Below, one piece after another: positions 10,760-21,062 of a DNA stretch of 64,000 nt. How positions within the stretch are numbered: the first letter of the stretch is position 1; every line of letters starts with the position of its first letter. The notes under the pieces are model-generated. The model made no database searches, was not told the DNA's origin, and worked only from the letters and a program-made list of their open reading frames with translations. The translations under genes were made by a program, and so were the position numbers. Origin of the DNA: Bactericera cockerelli (Eukaryota > Arthropoda > Insecta > Hemiptera > Triozidae). Location: positions 58,618,746-58,682,745 of the forward strand of contig CM044955.1 of assembly GCA_024516035.1 (NCBI GenBank), in the 5' to 3' direction.

Positions 10760-10871
10760 ATGTCTATGAATTCTATGAAATAGACAAAACTCGAGTCGGG
10801 AAAAGTAAGTAATCAAAATTTGAATCCTTGAAATATAAAAGTGCTTCAAAATATTCACATTAGGATGTCTA

Positions 10872-12638
10872 CAGTATGTTTCAGAAAAGGTGGCCACCCC
10901 CTCGTAACTTTTGAACGCGACGGAATTTTTCAATTCTGTAAAGTCCTAGGTATAGGAAGTGCCCTATGGCCCATCCTGTGGTCATATTTATTTTTGGCCC
11001 CGGTCGGCCCTTCCGGCTTTTAGGCTATATTTTTTTCATTTTTCTCGCGAATTTTAAATGGAATGCTATATTTTTTATTCCTGTTAATTAAAGTCCAAGT
11101 TAGACTGAGTATAATGAGCTTTTAAAATTTTCAAAAACCTTATCAGGGGCGGAGCTAGTAGGGTGCAAGTTTCAAAATTGTTACACCCTGTATTTCAGCG
11201 TTAGTTAGATTTTTTAGTACTTTTTTTATGTTCATAGGTTCAAAATATTGTTTTACAGCATATGAAATCAAAAAAATATTCTTGTTTACTTCTAATCAGG
11301 GTCATAGTAAGGTTTTTGTAAAAGTACTTTTTTTCTCACGTAAATTTTTCCGTAAATTAATGGTGTTCTCGAAATTGGCATTTTTAAAGGTGAAAGTCTG
11401 CAGTGACATATGTTTTTTATGCTTGAAATCGAAATAAAACTTAACGGAGAAGCGATTAAGATCATAAAAAAAGCCATTTAACCTGCTAGTTTTTTCACGA
11501 CAGTGTCCGGTAAAGTGGGTGAATTTCGTATTGGATTTTTTTTGTTGTTGAGGAAACACTATTGGCATAGAAAATAAATAATACCTAATAAGGGAATAAT
11601 ACTTCAATAAACATAAATAAATGCAAAATTAAATGAAAATTATTTCTTCTAAATCAGTGCCGGATATATATTTTTTTTTTCTCTCTCTCTCTCTCTCTTT
11701 TTCACTTTTCAAAGTTCAAGTTGTATCAAAAATAATTATCGGATAATGCTGCTTCTAAAGTCGGCCTAGGGGTCCCCTCTTGAGACAATTTTAGTTGGTA
11801 AGTTGATAAAATCTGTAGAGAGAAAGAGAGAGAGAAAAAAAAAATATCCGGCACTGATTTAGAAGAAATAATCTTCATTTAATTTCGCATTTAGTTATGT
11901 TAATTGAAGTATTATTCCCTTATTAGGTATTATTTATTTTCTATGCCAATAGTGTTTCCTCAACAACAAAAAAAATCCAATACGAAATTCACCCACTTTA
12001 CCGGACACTGTCGTGAAAAAACTAGCAGGTTAAATGGCTTTTTTTATGATCTTAATCGCTTCTCCGTTAAGTTTTCTTTCGATTTCAAGCATAAAAAACA
12101 TATGTCACTGCAGACTTTCACCTTTAAAAATGCCAATTTCGAGAACACCATTAATTTACGGAAAAATTTACGTGAGAAAAAAAGTACTTTTACAAAAACC
12201 TTACTATGACCCTGATTAGAAGTAAACAAGAATATTTTTTTGATTTCATATGCTGTAAAACAATATTTTGAACCTATGAACATAAAAAAAGTACTAAAAA
12301 ATCTAACTAACGCTGAAATACAGGGTGTAACAATTTTGAAACTTGCACCCTACTAGCTCCGCCCCTGATAAGGTTTTTGAAAATTTTAAAAGCTCATTAT
12401 ACTCAGTCTAACTTGGACTTTAATTAACAGGAATAAAAAATATAGCATTCCATTTAAAATTCGCGAGAAAAATGAAAAAATATAGCCTAAAAGCCGGAAG
12501 GGCCGACCGGGGCCAAAAATAAATATGACCACAGGATGGGCCATAGGGCACTTCCTATACCTAGGACTTTACAGAATTGAAAAATTCCGTCGCGTTCAAA
12601 AGTTACGAGGGGGTGGCCACCTTTTCTGAAACATACTG
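10872..12638. mobile_element. 1.77-kb giant palindrome with TA target duplication (Tc1/mariner-type MITE)
   Basis: The two arms (about 828 bp each, 10872-11700 and 11815-12638) are almost identical inverted copies around a ~115-bp CT/GA-rich loop. Mirror ORFs at 11302-11607 (-) and 11904-12209 (+) differ at one residue. Ends are CAGTATGTTTCAG...CTGAAACATACTG with TA on each side (10870-10871, 12639-12640). The ORFs resemble nothing I know and look incidental. High arm identity means recent formation or conversion. Confidence 0.85.
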
Positions 12639-12644
12639 TATATA

Positions 12645-13531
12645 CCGGGTCTTCATAAAGTCTCACCCAGGCCTAGGTTTCTCGAAAACGACTCAGAATA
12701 TCAAAAAACGCAAAAATCCGTATTCCTTTATATTTAGGAGGATTGATTTTCAGCCAATTTTTTTTTACCTACACGGCCCCAGTCAGGCTGGGCATGGACC
12801 AACTTTAAAATCTTAAATAGAATGGTATGTCTTGTGGCATATTGTTTTTAAGGTCTTATTGAGAGAAGTTCATTACAATAAATTTCAGTGTGCTACGACT
12901 TACCGTTCTCGAGATACAGGGTCGGACGTCCTGCGTAATATCCATATATTATGACCTATAACTCGTTAACCGTAAGTTATGGAGAAAATTTTTCTTGTTA
13001 ATAATAACTCCTTATGGCAAGAAATTTCGAACAAGTTAAAACTTGATTTGTTTTTTTCGTTAAAATTTTTTCGACTGTTCGTCCGGCTGGCTGACGAAAC
13101 CGACCAGAAACTAACATCAACAGAGTATGTCGAGTTATAACTTGTTCGAAAGGTCTTGTCATAAGGAGTTATTATTAATAAGAAAAATTTTCTCCATAAT
13201 TTACGGTTAACGAGTTATAGGTCAAAATATATGGATATTACGCAGGACATCCGACCCTATATCTCGAGAACGGTAAGTCGTAGCACACTGAAATTTATTG
13301 TAATGAACTTCTCTCAATAAGACCTTTAAAACAATATGCCACAAGACATACTATTCTATTTAAGATTTTAAAGTTGGTCCATGCCCAGCCTGACTGGGGC
13401 CGTGTAGGCAAAAAAAAATTGGCTGAAAATCAATCCCCCTAAATATAAAGGAATACAGGTTTTTGCGTTTTTTGATATTCTGAGTCCTTTTCGAGAAACC
13501 TAGGCCTGGGTGAGACTTTATGAAGACCCTG
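12645..13531. mobile_element. 0.89-kb palindromic MITE with TA target duplication
   Basis: Ends C(C/A)GGGTCTTCATAAAGTCTC are inverted and flanked by TATA (12641-12644, 13532-13535). Arms of about 420 bp pair with roughly 95% identity by eye around a short unique centre near 13070-13125. It was inserted directly beside the previous palindrome. The CAGGGTC end is shared with the MITE at 57944-58363. Confidence 0.85.
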
Positions 13532-13651
13532 TATATGTATAATATAAACACCATGTCCAAAAAAAACCTCAGAGTCTTACCAATGCAAGGTAACAAACAA
13601 TAACTTTGTAACCAGTAGGGGTACACCCAGGTCTAATATTAATCCAGCCTC

Positions 13652-13871
13652 TTTGGCGTAACGGTTGTGACTACTACCCGTAGTCCAGAGATCCCGAGTT
13701 CGACTCTCGGTTAGGGAGAATTTTCGAAAAAAATTCTGTTACCTCTAAACACGTGAGGCTGGCATTTTCGGCCCTACCCAGTCTGGGTGAGGTTAATGTG
13801 GGTAGCATGGTACGATTCGCGACCTCTGGATTACAAGACGGATGCCTTGAACACTGAGCTACCTGGACAGA
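13652..13871 (+). repeat. SINE-6 (tRNA-headed) joined to a reversed SINE-3 head
   Basis: The head GCCTCTTTGGCGTAACGGTT with B box GTTCGACTCTC is followed by the shared body (CGTGAGGCTGGCATTTTCGG, GGGTGAGGTTAATGTGGGTA). At about 13812 it switches to the reverse head of SINE-3 (CGACCTCTGGATTACAAGAC). The join may be a nested insertion or template switching. Confidence 0.8.
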
Positions 13872-13967
13872 CTTATACGTAAAGCTCCCGGGACGACCCG
13901 GCGGAAAAACCATAAATTAAGTTTCCTTGTTTTTTAAAAGTTTTTAAAGTTGTCATATTTGTGCACT

Positions 13968-14022
13968 TTCGTGATATAACTACAAGTCCGCCGCCTTTTC
14001 GATCAAGCTACTGAGGTCAGTT
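13968..14022 (-). repeat. SINE-1 head fragment, minus strand
   Basis: Reversed GACCTCAGTAGCTTGATCG with GGCGGACTTGTA. It faces the full copy at 14088. Confidence 0.75.
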
Positions 14023-14087
14023 TAAGTTTTCTTGTTACTCAAGCAGAATTCAAATTCCGCCTGTGGTGTTTATACTACCAACCTTTG

Positions 14088-14234
14088 ACCGACCTCAGTA
14101 GCTTGATCGATAAGGCGGAGGACTTGTAACCTGGAGGTCGATGGTTCAAGTCCCGGTTCCAGCGTACATTTAGTAAAGCGAGTTTGAGTAGTTATGATAT
14201 CACGTTAATCATTAACACAAATATGATAACTTAT
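14088..14234 (+). repeat. SINE-1 (tRNA-headed), plus strand
   Basis: Head GACCGACCTCAGTAGCTTGA, B box GGTTCAAGTCCC, body TTTAGTAAAGCGAGTTTGAG and tail GATATCACG...ACACAAATATGATAACTT. It is a full-length reference copy. Confidence 0.92.
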
Positions 14235-14265
14235 TCTTACCTAAAGTTAAGAAAAAATAACTGAC

Positions 14266-14424
14266 ATTTATTTCTACTGCCCGATTAAGACTAAGAGTAG
14301 GGTTATTCCAGCAACATGCCAACATGAGGCTAAATTCATGCATTGGTTGGGATTCGAACCAACGGATCCCCACAATACCTGGAATTACCAGACGAGCGCC
14401 TTAACCACCACGACCAACAATGCA
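14266..14424 (-). repeat. Chimeric SINE: SINE-2 head with SINE-3 tail, minus strand
   Basis: The tail side reads TACTGCCCGATTAAGACT and TTATTCCAGCA (SINE-3). The head side reads TTCATGCATTGGTTGGGATT, CGAACCAACGGATCC (SINE-2). The same combination occurs at 34108-34530, so it is a real subfamily and not a chance join. Confidence 0.8.
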
Positions 14425-14632
14425 AAGATGGAGGACAGAACAGGACTTTCACTACAGATAAATCTCCATAATGGAAATAAGTCATGTTTTTAATAAGTTG
14501 TCATGTTCTACCAACTTTTAACCGCTACTTGTTCATAAATTATTCAGTTCTTTTTGTGTTTCGCTGCGGTTAAAATGTGTTCATTATACGTACCTACTTT
14601 TTTCCCATACCTAAATCAGTGGTACCTATAAT

Positions 14633-14745
14633 CAGACGCGGCCGATGGGAAAATGTTTTTTCGGGTGCTGCCTCATAAACCGAACATAAGTTTGATTTAA
14701 CAGTCGCTTATTCAGAATATAAAGAGTTAGAGTTTGTATAAAGTC
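14633..14745. mobile_element. Left end of a hAT-type MITE (partial)
   Basis: CAGACGCGGCCGATGGGAAA and TGCTGCCTCATAAACCG match the left end of 9226-9481. It breaks off where a 5S-SINE fragment and the LINE at 14.8 kb begin. Confidence 0.65.
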
Positions 14746-14799
14746 TCAACCTCGCTGGACGTTGCTTCAGTAACAGAACGAGAACTACTCTGAAAACTG

Positions 14800-17700
14800 A
14801 AATATGTTTCAGTAACAACCCACCTCTACCACCTGGTACTGAACAGGGTGCAACTTCGAATACGGCTGATAATACCACTACCTAGTATCAATTATGATTG
14901 TACACCCTAACACTAATAATAATGTATCTCTGTTCAATGATATTAATTTGTTTTATCAAAATTGTAGAGGCCTCAATGGGAAGAATAAGGTAGATGATCT
15001 TTTAAATAATATTTGTTCTTACCCATGTAACTTAGATATAATTTGTTTGACGGAAACCTGGTTACAACCACATACTCCCTGGAATCACGGTTTTCCTCCT
15101 AACTTTTCAGTTGTTCGTTGTGACAGAGATCTTGCTACTACTGGTTTCGAGACCGGGGGCGGGGCTCTGATAGCAATTCATAACAAGTTCAAATTTCGTC
15201 GCAGAACTGATATTGAATATATTGGCTGTGGGGAAATATGTTTTGTCGAGGTTTTTCTCGAAAACTGTTCTGTTATTATAGGTAACCACTATTTTGAACC
15301 TAGAACTGATCCAACAAAATTTGCTTTGTTATGTAACCACATGAAAGAGCAATTACTAAATCTTAACAATTTAATCTTAGTTGGCGATTTTAATGTTCCA
15401 GGTGTAGTCTGGCAAACACTTGATGTGTCTAACATTGCTCACTATAACTATAAAATGCGAGCCTCCTATCTAGCTGAATCTATAGCTTACCTGAATTTAT
15501 CTCAGATTATCCGTGGTTCCCCTTTGTGCCCAGAACACCATATGAAAGATTTATTGTTTACAAATATACATGAATACAATAATAAAGATAATGTATCTAA
15601 ACTTGTTAAAATGGACTATGAGCATCCCCCACTCCTAGTATCCTTCCACTTCTTAGCCAAGCCTGTCTCCCCTCCTGATCACACTACATTCAACTTCGCT
15701 AAGGGCAACTATCATGGTCTCTACTGTTTCTTCCAGAACTATGATTGGTCCACAGTAACTGAAGAACCTAACGTGCATAGTGCTTCCTCCAGACTCTCTA
15801 ATATTCTACAAGAGGGTATGAATACTTTTGTCCCCCAGAAAGTTGTCAAGCCGCCCAAGCAGAAATATCCTCACTGGTTTTCACAGGAAACAATCAGTCT
15901 TCTGAAGGAAAAAGAACGTGTTCATCGTAAGTTCAAACGTTCTCATTCCAACTTTCACTATAGGGAATTCTCCAACCTTCGCTCACAGTGCAAAAAGTCA
16001 ATCTCTAGGGATCAATACAAAAAATTTAAAATTACCCAACAGTCTTTTCTTACAGCTCAGTCTAGCTTTTGGCAACATGTTGGTAAAGTGACCAAACCCA
16101 AACATGGCATTGATGTTCTATTACATGATGGTCGTCCTCTTAACGACGATGTTGAGATTGCTTCTTGCTTTGGCTCTTACTTTTCATCTGTTTACAAAGA
16201 TCCTAGATTGTTGCCTCCTGCTGCTTCAGTTAGATTGGATGTTCCAGATCATTCCGACTTTCTGCCATTACCTTCATTTACTCCTGCTGATGTTCTATCT
16301 TCAATTAAGACACTCAAACCATCCCTCTCAGTAGGTGTTGATGGGATTCCTGCTTTCATTATCAAAGGTTGTGGTCATGTTCTGGCCCCTGTCCTGACAT
16401 CCATCTTCAACAAAAGTCTTTTGGTTGGCATTTTTCCGTCTACTTGGAAAACCTCCGTGGTTGTCCCCATCTTCAAGAAGGGTTCCAGGTTCGACGTTGC
16501 CAACTATAGACCTATTGCGCTGTTGTCAGTTCTCTCCAAAATTTTCGAAAAACTTGTTTTCAAGAGCCTATACACCTATGTCGACAAACATCTCTCACCG
16601 CTGCAACACGGCTTTCGTCAAAAGATGTCCACTTCCACCAATATCTTAGATTTTCTCAATTATGTGTCCAAGTTCATAGATCGTCAGAACCAAGTAGATG
16701 TTGTCTTTTTTGACGTGGCCAAAGCTTTTGATGTCGTTCATCATGATCTCTTACTTCTGAAACTGGAGAAATATGGCTTATCTACAAGATACGTCAAATG
16801 GTTTCGTTCCTATCTTATAGATCGCACGTTCAAAGTCAAAATTCGAAATACTTTGTCTGACGAGTACCAAATTTTATCTGGAATCCCACAGGGTAGTAAT
16901 TTAGGACCACTACTTTTCCTAATTTTCATCAACGATGTCCTTTCTGTCATCTCTTGCCAAGTTTTGTTGTTTGCGGATGATTTGAAGATCTTCCATGGGT
17001 ATGATCATGTATCTCCTGAGTCGGATGTTCTTCAGACCAACATTTCCAATGTTGTGAAATGGTATGACAGGAACTATCTATCTATCAATGTGTCCAAAAC
17101 GCGTGTCATTACATTTACCAGGAAGTACCGATATACCTCCTATTCTTATGAGGTCAATGGCGCTCCCATTCCAAGGGTCTTTGAAATAGTTGATTTAGGT
17201 TTTCTTCTTGACTATAAACTCCTCTTTAACAAATATGTTGCAGATACAGTCAGCAAATGTTTCTCTCGGTTTGGGATGCTGTTGAAACTCTGTGGACGAT
17301 TCAATCTGCCAATCATCATGATAACACTGTTTAATATGTTTATTCGCAGCAAAATTGACTATGGTTTCCTTATATTCTGCTCTGTTCATAAAACAAACTG
17401 TCACCAACTTGAAAGAGTTCAGAAGTTCCTGGTAGGCAAACTCTATGATAGATTCCTGACTCACAGAACTTACTACTCGTACCCTTCTATCTGCACTCAC
17501 TTCCATATCAAAGAATTAGTTCTGAGGAGAGATGTATCAATCTGTGTCTTCCTACATAAAAATATCCTCAATCAAATATGCTGTAGTTCCTTTGTATCAA
17601 GTATGAGCCTGAAAGTAAGAACCAGGGTAGCTCGAAGACAATGGGAGCTTTTCCTACCTCCTTCTGAAAAAACCAATCCTTGGAACTACATCTTCTCTAT

Positions 17701-17965
17701 GGGCAACTTCCTTTTCAGAAACAACATTGATGTTTTCTGCATTAGCCATAGTGCACTCAAATCCTCAATCGAAGAGGTATTATCTTAATACTTGTATAAT
17801 GGATCTTTTTTCTTATCCAATTATACCTATTTACTATAATCTATTTATAATAAAAACTATTATATCTTTTATCAATTTCCTAAGGTCTACATTGTAATAG
17901 AGTACCAATAAACTTGTTATGTAAACCTTGTAAAAATAAATAAATAAAATAAAATAAAATAAAAT
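14800..17965 (+). mobile_element. Non-LTR retrotransposon, EN-RT type (Jockey/CR1-like), 5'-truncated in ORF1
   Basis: About 14817-14885 is the last part of an ORF1 (Pro/Thr-rich tail ending in TAG), separated by 8 bases from an intact ORF2. A ~140-base 3' UTR follows and ends in an (AAAAT)n-type tail at about 17933-17965. A simple-repeat tail in place of pure poly(A) occurs in several LINE clades. ORF2 has no RNase H. Confidence 0.88.
14894..17788 (+). CDS. LINE ORF2: AP-like endonuclease and reverse transcriptase, intact frame
   Basis: The 964-residue protein is uninterrupted. An N-terminal APE-like endonuclease carries NLFYQNCRGLNG, LTETWL (catalytic Glu) and LVGDFNVPG (Asp/Asn). The final SDH-type motif is replaced by MDYEHPPL, keeping the His. 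The RT carries RPIALLSVLSKIFEKLV, QHGFRQ, FFDVAKAFDVVHHDLL, GIPQGSNLGPLLF and FADDLKIF (about residues 693-700). It nicks target DNA and copies the element RNA there. An intact frame means the copy is young and possibly an active RT source, although it is truncated upstream. The odd SDH-motif change could reduce nuclease activity. Confidence 0.92.
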   Translation: MIVHPNTNNNVSLFNDINLFYQNCRGLNGKNKVDDLLNNICSYPCNLDIICLTETWLQPHTPWNHGFPPNFSVVRCDRDLATTGFETGGGALIAIHNKFKFRRRTDIEYIGCGEICFVEVFLENCSVIIGNHYFEPRTDPTKFALLCNHMKEQLLNLNNLILVGDFNVPGVVWQTLDVSNIAHYNYKMRASYLAESIAYLNLSQIIRGSPLCPEHHMKDLLFTNIHEYNNKDNVSKLVKMDYEHPPLLVSFHFLAKPVSPPDHTTFNFAKGNYHGLYCFFQNYDWSTVTEEPNVHSASSRLSNILQEGMNTFVPQKVVKPPKQKYPHWFSQETISLLKEKERVHRKFKRSHSNFHYREFSNLRSQCKKSISRDQYKKFKITQQSFLTAQSSFWQHVGKVTKPKHGIDVLLHDGRPLNDDVEIASCFGSYFSSVYKDPRLLPPAASVRLDVPDHSDFLPLPSFTPADVLSSIKTLKPSLSVGVDGIPAFIIKGCGHVLAPVLTSIFNKSLLVGIFPSTWKTSVVVPIFKKGSRFDVANYRPIALLSVLSKIFEKLVFKSLYTYVDKHLSPLQHGFRQKMSTSTNILDFLNYVSKFIDRQNQVDVVFFDVAKAFDVVHHDLLLLKLEKYGLSTRYVKWFRSYLIDRTFKVKIRNTLSDEYQILSGIPQGSNLGPLLFLIFINDVLSVISCQVLLFADDLKIFHGYDHVSPESDVLQTNISNVVKWYDRNYLSINVSKTRVITFTRKYRYTSYSYEVNGAPIPRVFEIVDLGFLLDYKLLFNKYVADTVSKCFSRFGMLLKLCGRFNLPIIMITLFNMFIRSKIDYGFLIFCSVHKTNCHQLERVQKFLVGKLYDRFLTHRTYYSYPSICTHFHIKELVLRRDVSICVFLHKNILNQICCSSFVSSMSLKVRTRVARRQWELFLPPSEKTNPWNYIFSMGNFLFRNNIDVFCISHSALKSSIEEVLS

Positions 17966-17970
17966 ACTGT

Positions 17971-18034
17971 TATGTGAAAACACAAGATTTTTTTTGCCAC
18001 CACGGCTGGCAAAAAAATCTTGTGTTTGCACATA
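17971..18034. repeat. Near-perfect 28-bp hairpin with 7-base loop
   Basis: Arms TATGTGAAAACACAAGATTT... (17971-17999) and ...AAATCTTGTGTTTGCACATA (18006-18034) pair with about two mismatches. It lies directly after the LINE tail. It could be a tiny MITE or a small-RNA hairpin. Confidence 0.75.
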
Positions 18035-18224
18035 AAATAAGTTCATTGAAGCCTGGGCTGGTGGTGTTTATGTGTGTGAATCATTTGCCTGGGCTTTGTG
18101 TGACACAGGACAGACGTGTCAACGCTGGCATTCCATTGATTTTGCTCAGTAATGGTACAGGAATTAGCACAGTCATTCGGGCGAAAAAAATGAGTTCATT
18201 AAAAAACTATGGCTAGGTAATGAT

Positions 18225-18425
18225 TTTTTTGGGTTTAACGTCGCTTTTAACTACATGGTCATATCACGATGGGGTTGTTACCCTCTATTCGAAGGAAACT
18301 CACCATCCTGCTTCCCACATTAACCTCACCCAGCCTGGGCCGAAATGCCAGCCTCGCGAAGTCTTCACCTCGCTGGATTTTGCTTAACTTCGGTGATCCT
18401 ACAAGAACCGGTGCACACGATAAGC
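18225..18425 (-). repeat. 5S-rRNA-headed SINE, minus strand, followed by SINE-1 tail
   Basis: The reversed 5S core (GATCACCGAAGTTAAGCAAA, CCAGCGAGGTGAAGACTTCG) is preceded by GGTTCTTGTAG. From about 18440 to 18540 a plus-strand SINE-1 remnant (ACCTGGAGGTCGGTGGTTCG) follows directly. Confidence 0.85.
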
Positions 18426-18540
18426 CATCGATTTCAACAGAAACCTGGAGGTCGGTGGTTCGAGTACCAAGTATGGGAAATTTCAGTAAGGCGAGTGTGA
18501 GGAATTTTATTGTGGCGTCACCATTATGATGACATTTTAA

Positions 18541-19346
18541 TTTTTTTCTAACTGTACCACTCTCTTTACTGGAAAAATAAGGCGATTTACTTCTTCTTCC
18601 TTTGTTTATTTTTACATTTTTGATTTTTACTTTTTCGTTCATAAGTTCTTTCCTATAAGATATGAGTGTGTTGAACGTAAGCGCTTAGTAGCCACAGCGC
18701 TGAACATGAACTTTAGAGTGCGTTCAATTCAATTATTTATTTATTGTACAGAATGTTACATGGGCATGTCACTAATAAAATAAAATGCATAATTATTTAT
18801 TAAGTTTAAATGATAAATGTTAAAAAAAAAACTAAAATTAGAAAATATAACTAAAACATTGCGTTCCATTGAAAACTATAAATTTTATTTTTAGTTTTTT
18901 TTTTAAGACCATCTTTCGATGAATTTACGAATATTTTATACGAGTATGTAAATGGAAGTGCTTTGAAATATGTAGTTAAGCTCATTACAAGAGATAAAAC
19001 TTTCAATTTTTACCTTACTAACGAAAACTAACTTCCACCGTTTTGAGAAAAATAAAAGCTCGGGTTTTTTTACAAACAACCCTTGAACAAAAATTCGAGT
19101 GAAAATGCCAGAATGACTGTACTATATTGCCAATGCAAAAACCTCTTCCTCCCTTGTCAAGAGCAAGAACCAGCCATCACCAAAAATCCCTTTTACTACC
19201 AGCTACTCATTATCTCTGCGGAGATTCAACCGTTTTTGATTTCATTCACTCACCCAGCTCGGATTGGGCCGGGAATAGAAACGACCATCCTACCACTGAG
19301 CTGAGCTAAAGGTACACCAATAGTCGGTTCCAGAAACACGGTTAAC
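18541..19346. other. AT-rich, no gene recognised
   Basis: Only short open frames with no familiar domains. About 19250-19320 looks like a decayed tRNA-headed SINE end (CTACCACTGAGCTGAGC). Confidence 0.4.
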
Positions 19347-19545
19347 GCGCCCTAGTGTGGTAACCCAGGTAGAGTACTGATCCGTTGGTTCAAATCCTAC
19401 CCAGTGCATGAATTTTTCCTCATTAATTTGAGTTTGTGACCACATAATAATTACATATAATAAGACTCTAGGTGGTAGAAAATGCTTTGAACATTAACCT
19501 CGCCTGGTGGTTACCTTCCACTAAAGAGTGTTATTATTATTAATG
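19347..19545 (+). repeat. SINE-2, plus strand
   Basis: Head with B box GTTGGTTCAAATCC, then CCCAGTGCATGAATTTTTCC, CTAGGTGGTAGAAAATGCTT and GTGTTATTATTATT. Confidence 0.88.
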
Positions 19546-20067
19546 ATTTCCAGTGTAAATTTACCTCTGTATAAGGTAAAACCTCTTTATAAGGGAAACC
19601 TGGATATAAGAGAAAAAAATCCGGTACCTTGAGTTCTCTTGTGTCCAGGTTCCACCGTACTCTGTTTATCCTTCAAGAATGAGATTAAAGTGTCCCTTTA
19701 CATTCACAGTCTAAAGAAACTCTCATGTATTGGTGTAAGGGGTAGTGAAAGGGTTGATCATGCAGGAACATGAATGAAAACTGAAAGGCGTTTGAGAAGT
19801 TTTTTATAACTGGAACCTCCTGATCCTGAACTCCTAATACGGGGTAACTTGATACTTAAAGACATGGAAGCCGCCTTTACCTTTAACATGATTGTGAATG
19901 CGTCTATTGCTTATTCAATTAATTTGTAATAACATAGAATTAACCCTGGGCCTGTCAGTACCTTGTATTTTAATTGGAACGAGATGGCTCAGATGGCATA
20001 TTTATATCCGCTTTAGTCAATGCTCCGAGAGAAGAACCCAAAACAATCCAATGCTCGGAAATCTATA
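19546..20067. other. No gene; small dispersed repeat
   Basis: About 19585-19660 holds CCTGGATATAAGAGAA-type phrases that recur at 54470, 61200 and 61620. The rest is unassigned. Confidence 0.4.
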
Positions 20068-20622
20068 GGTCCGTGAAGTTGGCCCTGTGATATTGGAATT
20101 TGCAATGTTTGACAACGCCAATCGTTATCGCTTTCGCCGTTTGAATCCTCGTTTGAGCTTGCGCCGTTCTCGAGATATTAAGATTTTAGAACGAGTGGGT
20201 TCACAGCAGTCCAGCCATACTTATCTATGGCTGGACTAATCTTGAATTTTCGAAACAGAATATTTATATTAGTTTCGGCACAAGCACAATCGATGATTTT
20301 AACCGCATAAATATCTAATAAAATGAAGAAAAAAATATAAATATTTATAAAGCTTTCAAGTAGGGTTTGGTGGGTCATCCATTTTATTTCTCTTCTTCTT
20401 CTTCAAAATGTCAAGACCAAATTTAATAGATAAAATAAAAATTAAAATATAAATAACCTATACATATTCAAAATTTTGAATATCGCTCATAAAAATAGGG
20501 CTCGGCTGCAGTTGACCTAGCCCACCTAGTTTAAAAGTTGAATACCTCGAGAACGGCGCTATTAACACAATCGGGTATTTGAACAGTGCAAATTCCAATA
20601 TGCCGGCAAACTTAACGGACCC
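20068..20622. mobile_element. Inverted-repeat element (decayed MITE)
   Basis: GGTCCGTGAAGTTGGCCCTG at the left mirrors ...GCAAACTTAACGGACC at the right. The next arm blocks also pair imperfectly (TATTGGAATTTGCA with TGCAAATTCCAATA; GCGCCGTTCTCGAG with CTCGAGAACGGCGC). Inside is a 12-bp hairpin AGTCCAGCCATA/TATGGCTGGACT (about 20209-20238). The target duplication is not certain. Confidence 0.7.
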
Positions 20623-20860
20623 AAGTTTTTCAGACAATTAATTACCAACCAACTGTGTTTTTTTTCTGACCCTTTTTTTTTTAATGAAATACATAATTAT
20701 GTGTGTTGTGATGAAAACAAAAAATTTCGCTGCCATCTCTTTCGACTAAGATCTTGAAAATCAGAATAAGTGTCCTAAAGAGTTCGCTATTGGGCCGCGA
20801 TTAGGTTTATATTATTTTAACTTTTCGAACATTATTATAATATTTAACATTATATTAACT

Positions 20861-21062
20861 GACCTCAGTAGCTTCGATCGGTAAAGCGGCGGACTTGTAA
20901 CCAGGAGGTCTGTGGTTCGACCAATTTTAGAACCAAGTATGTGTGCGTACGAACAGTAGGGACTGTCTTAGTCAGCACTAAACTTTATGTCGCCTGGGCA
21001 AAAGCGATATACCGACCTCTAGGTTACAAGTCCGCCGCCTTAGCAATCAAGCTAATGGGGTC
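20861..21062. repeat. Two SINE-1 heads in inverted orientation
   Basis: A plus-strand head (CTGACCTCAGTAGCTTCGAT, GGCGGACTTGTAACCAGGAG) at 20861-20920 faces a minus-strand head (CTCTAGGTTACAAGTCCGCC, CAAGCTAATGGGGTCA) at 21013-21062. The LINE remnant begins just after. Confidence 0.75.

Noticed and set aside
11302..12209. A 101-residue protein encoded twice in inverse orientation
   Set aside because: The match comes from the palindrome arms. The frame lacks recognisable domains and codon bias, and no third copy was seen.
18259..18642. 127-codon minus-strand frame
   Set aside because: It runs across the 5S-headed SINE and the SINE-1 fragment and is not gene-like.
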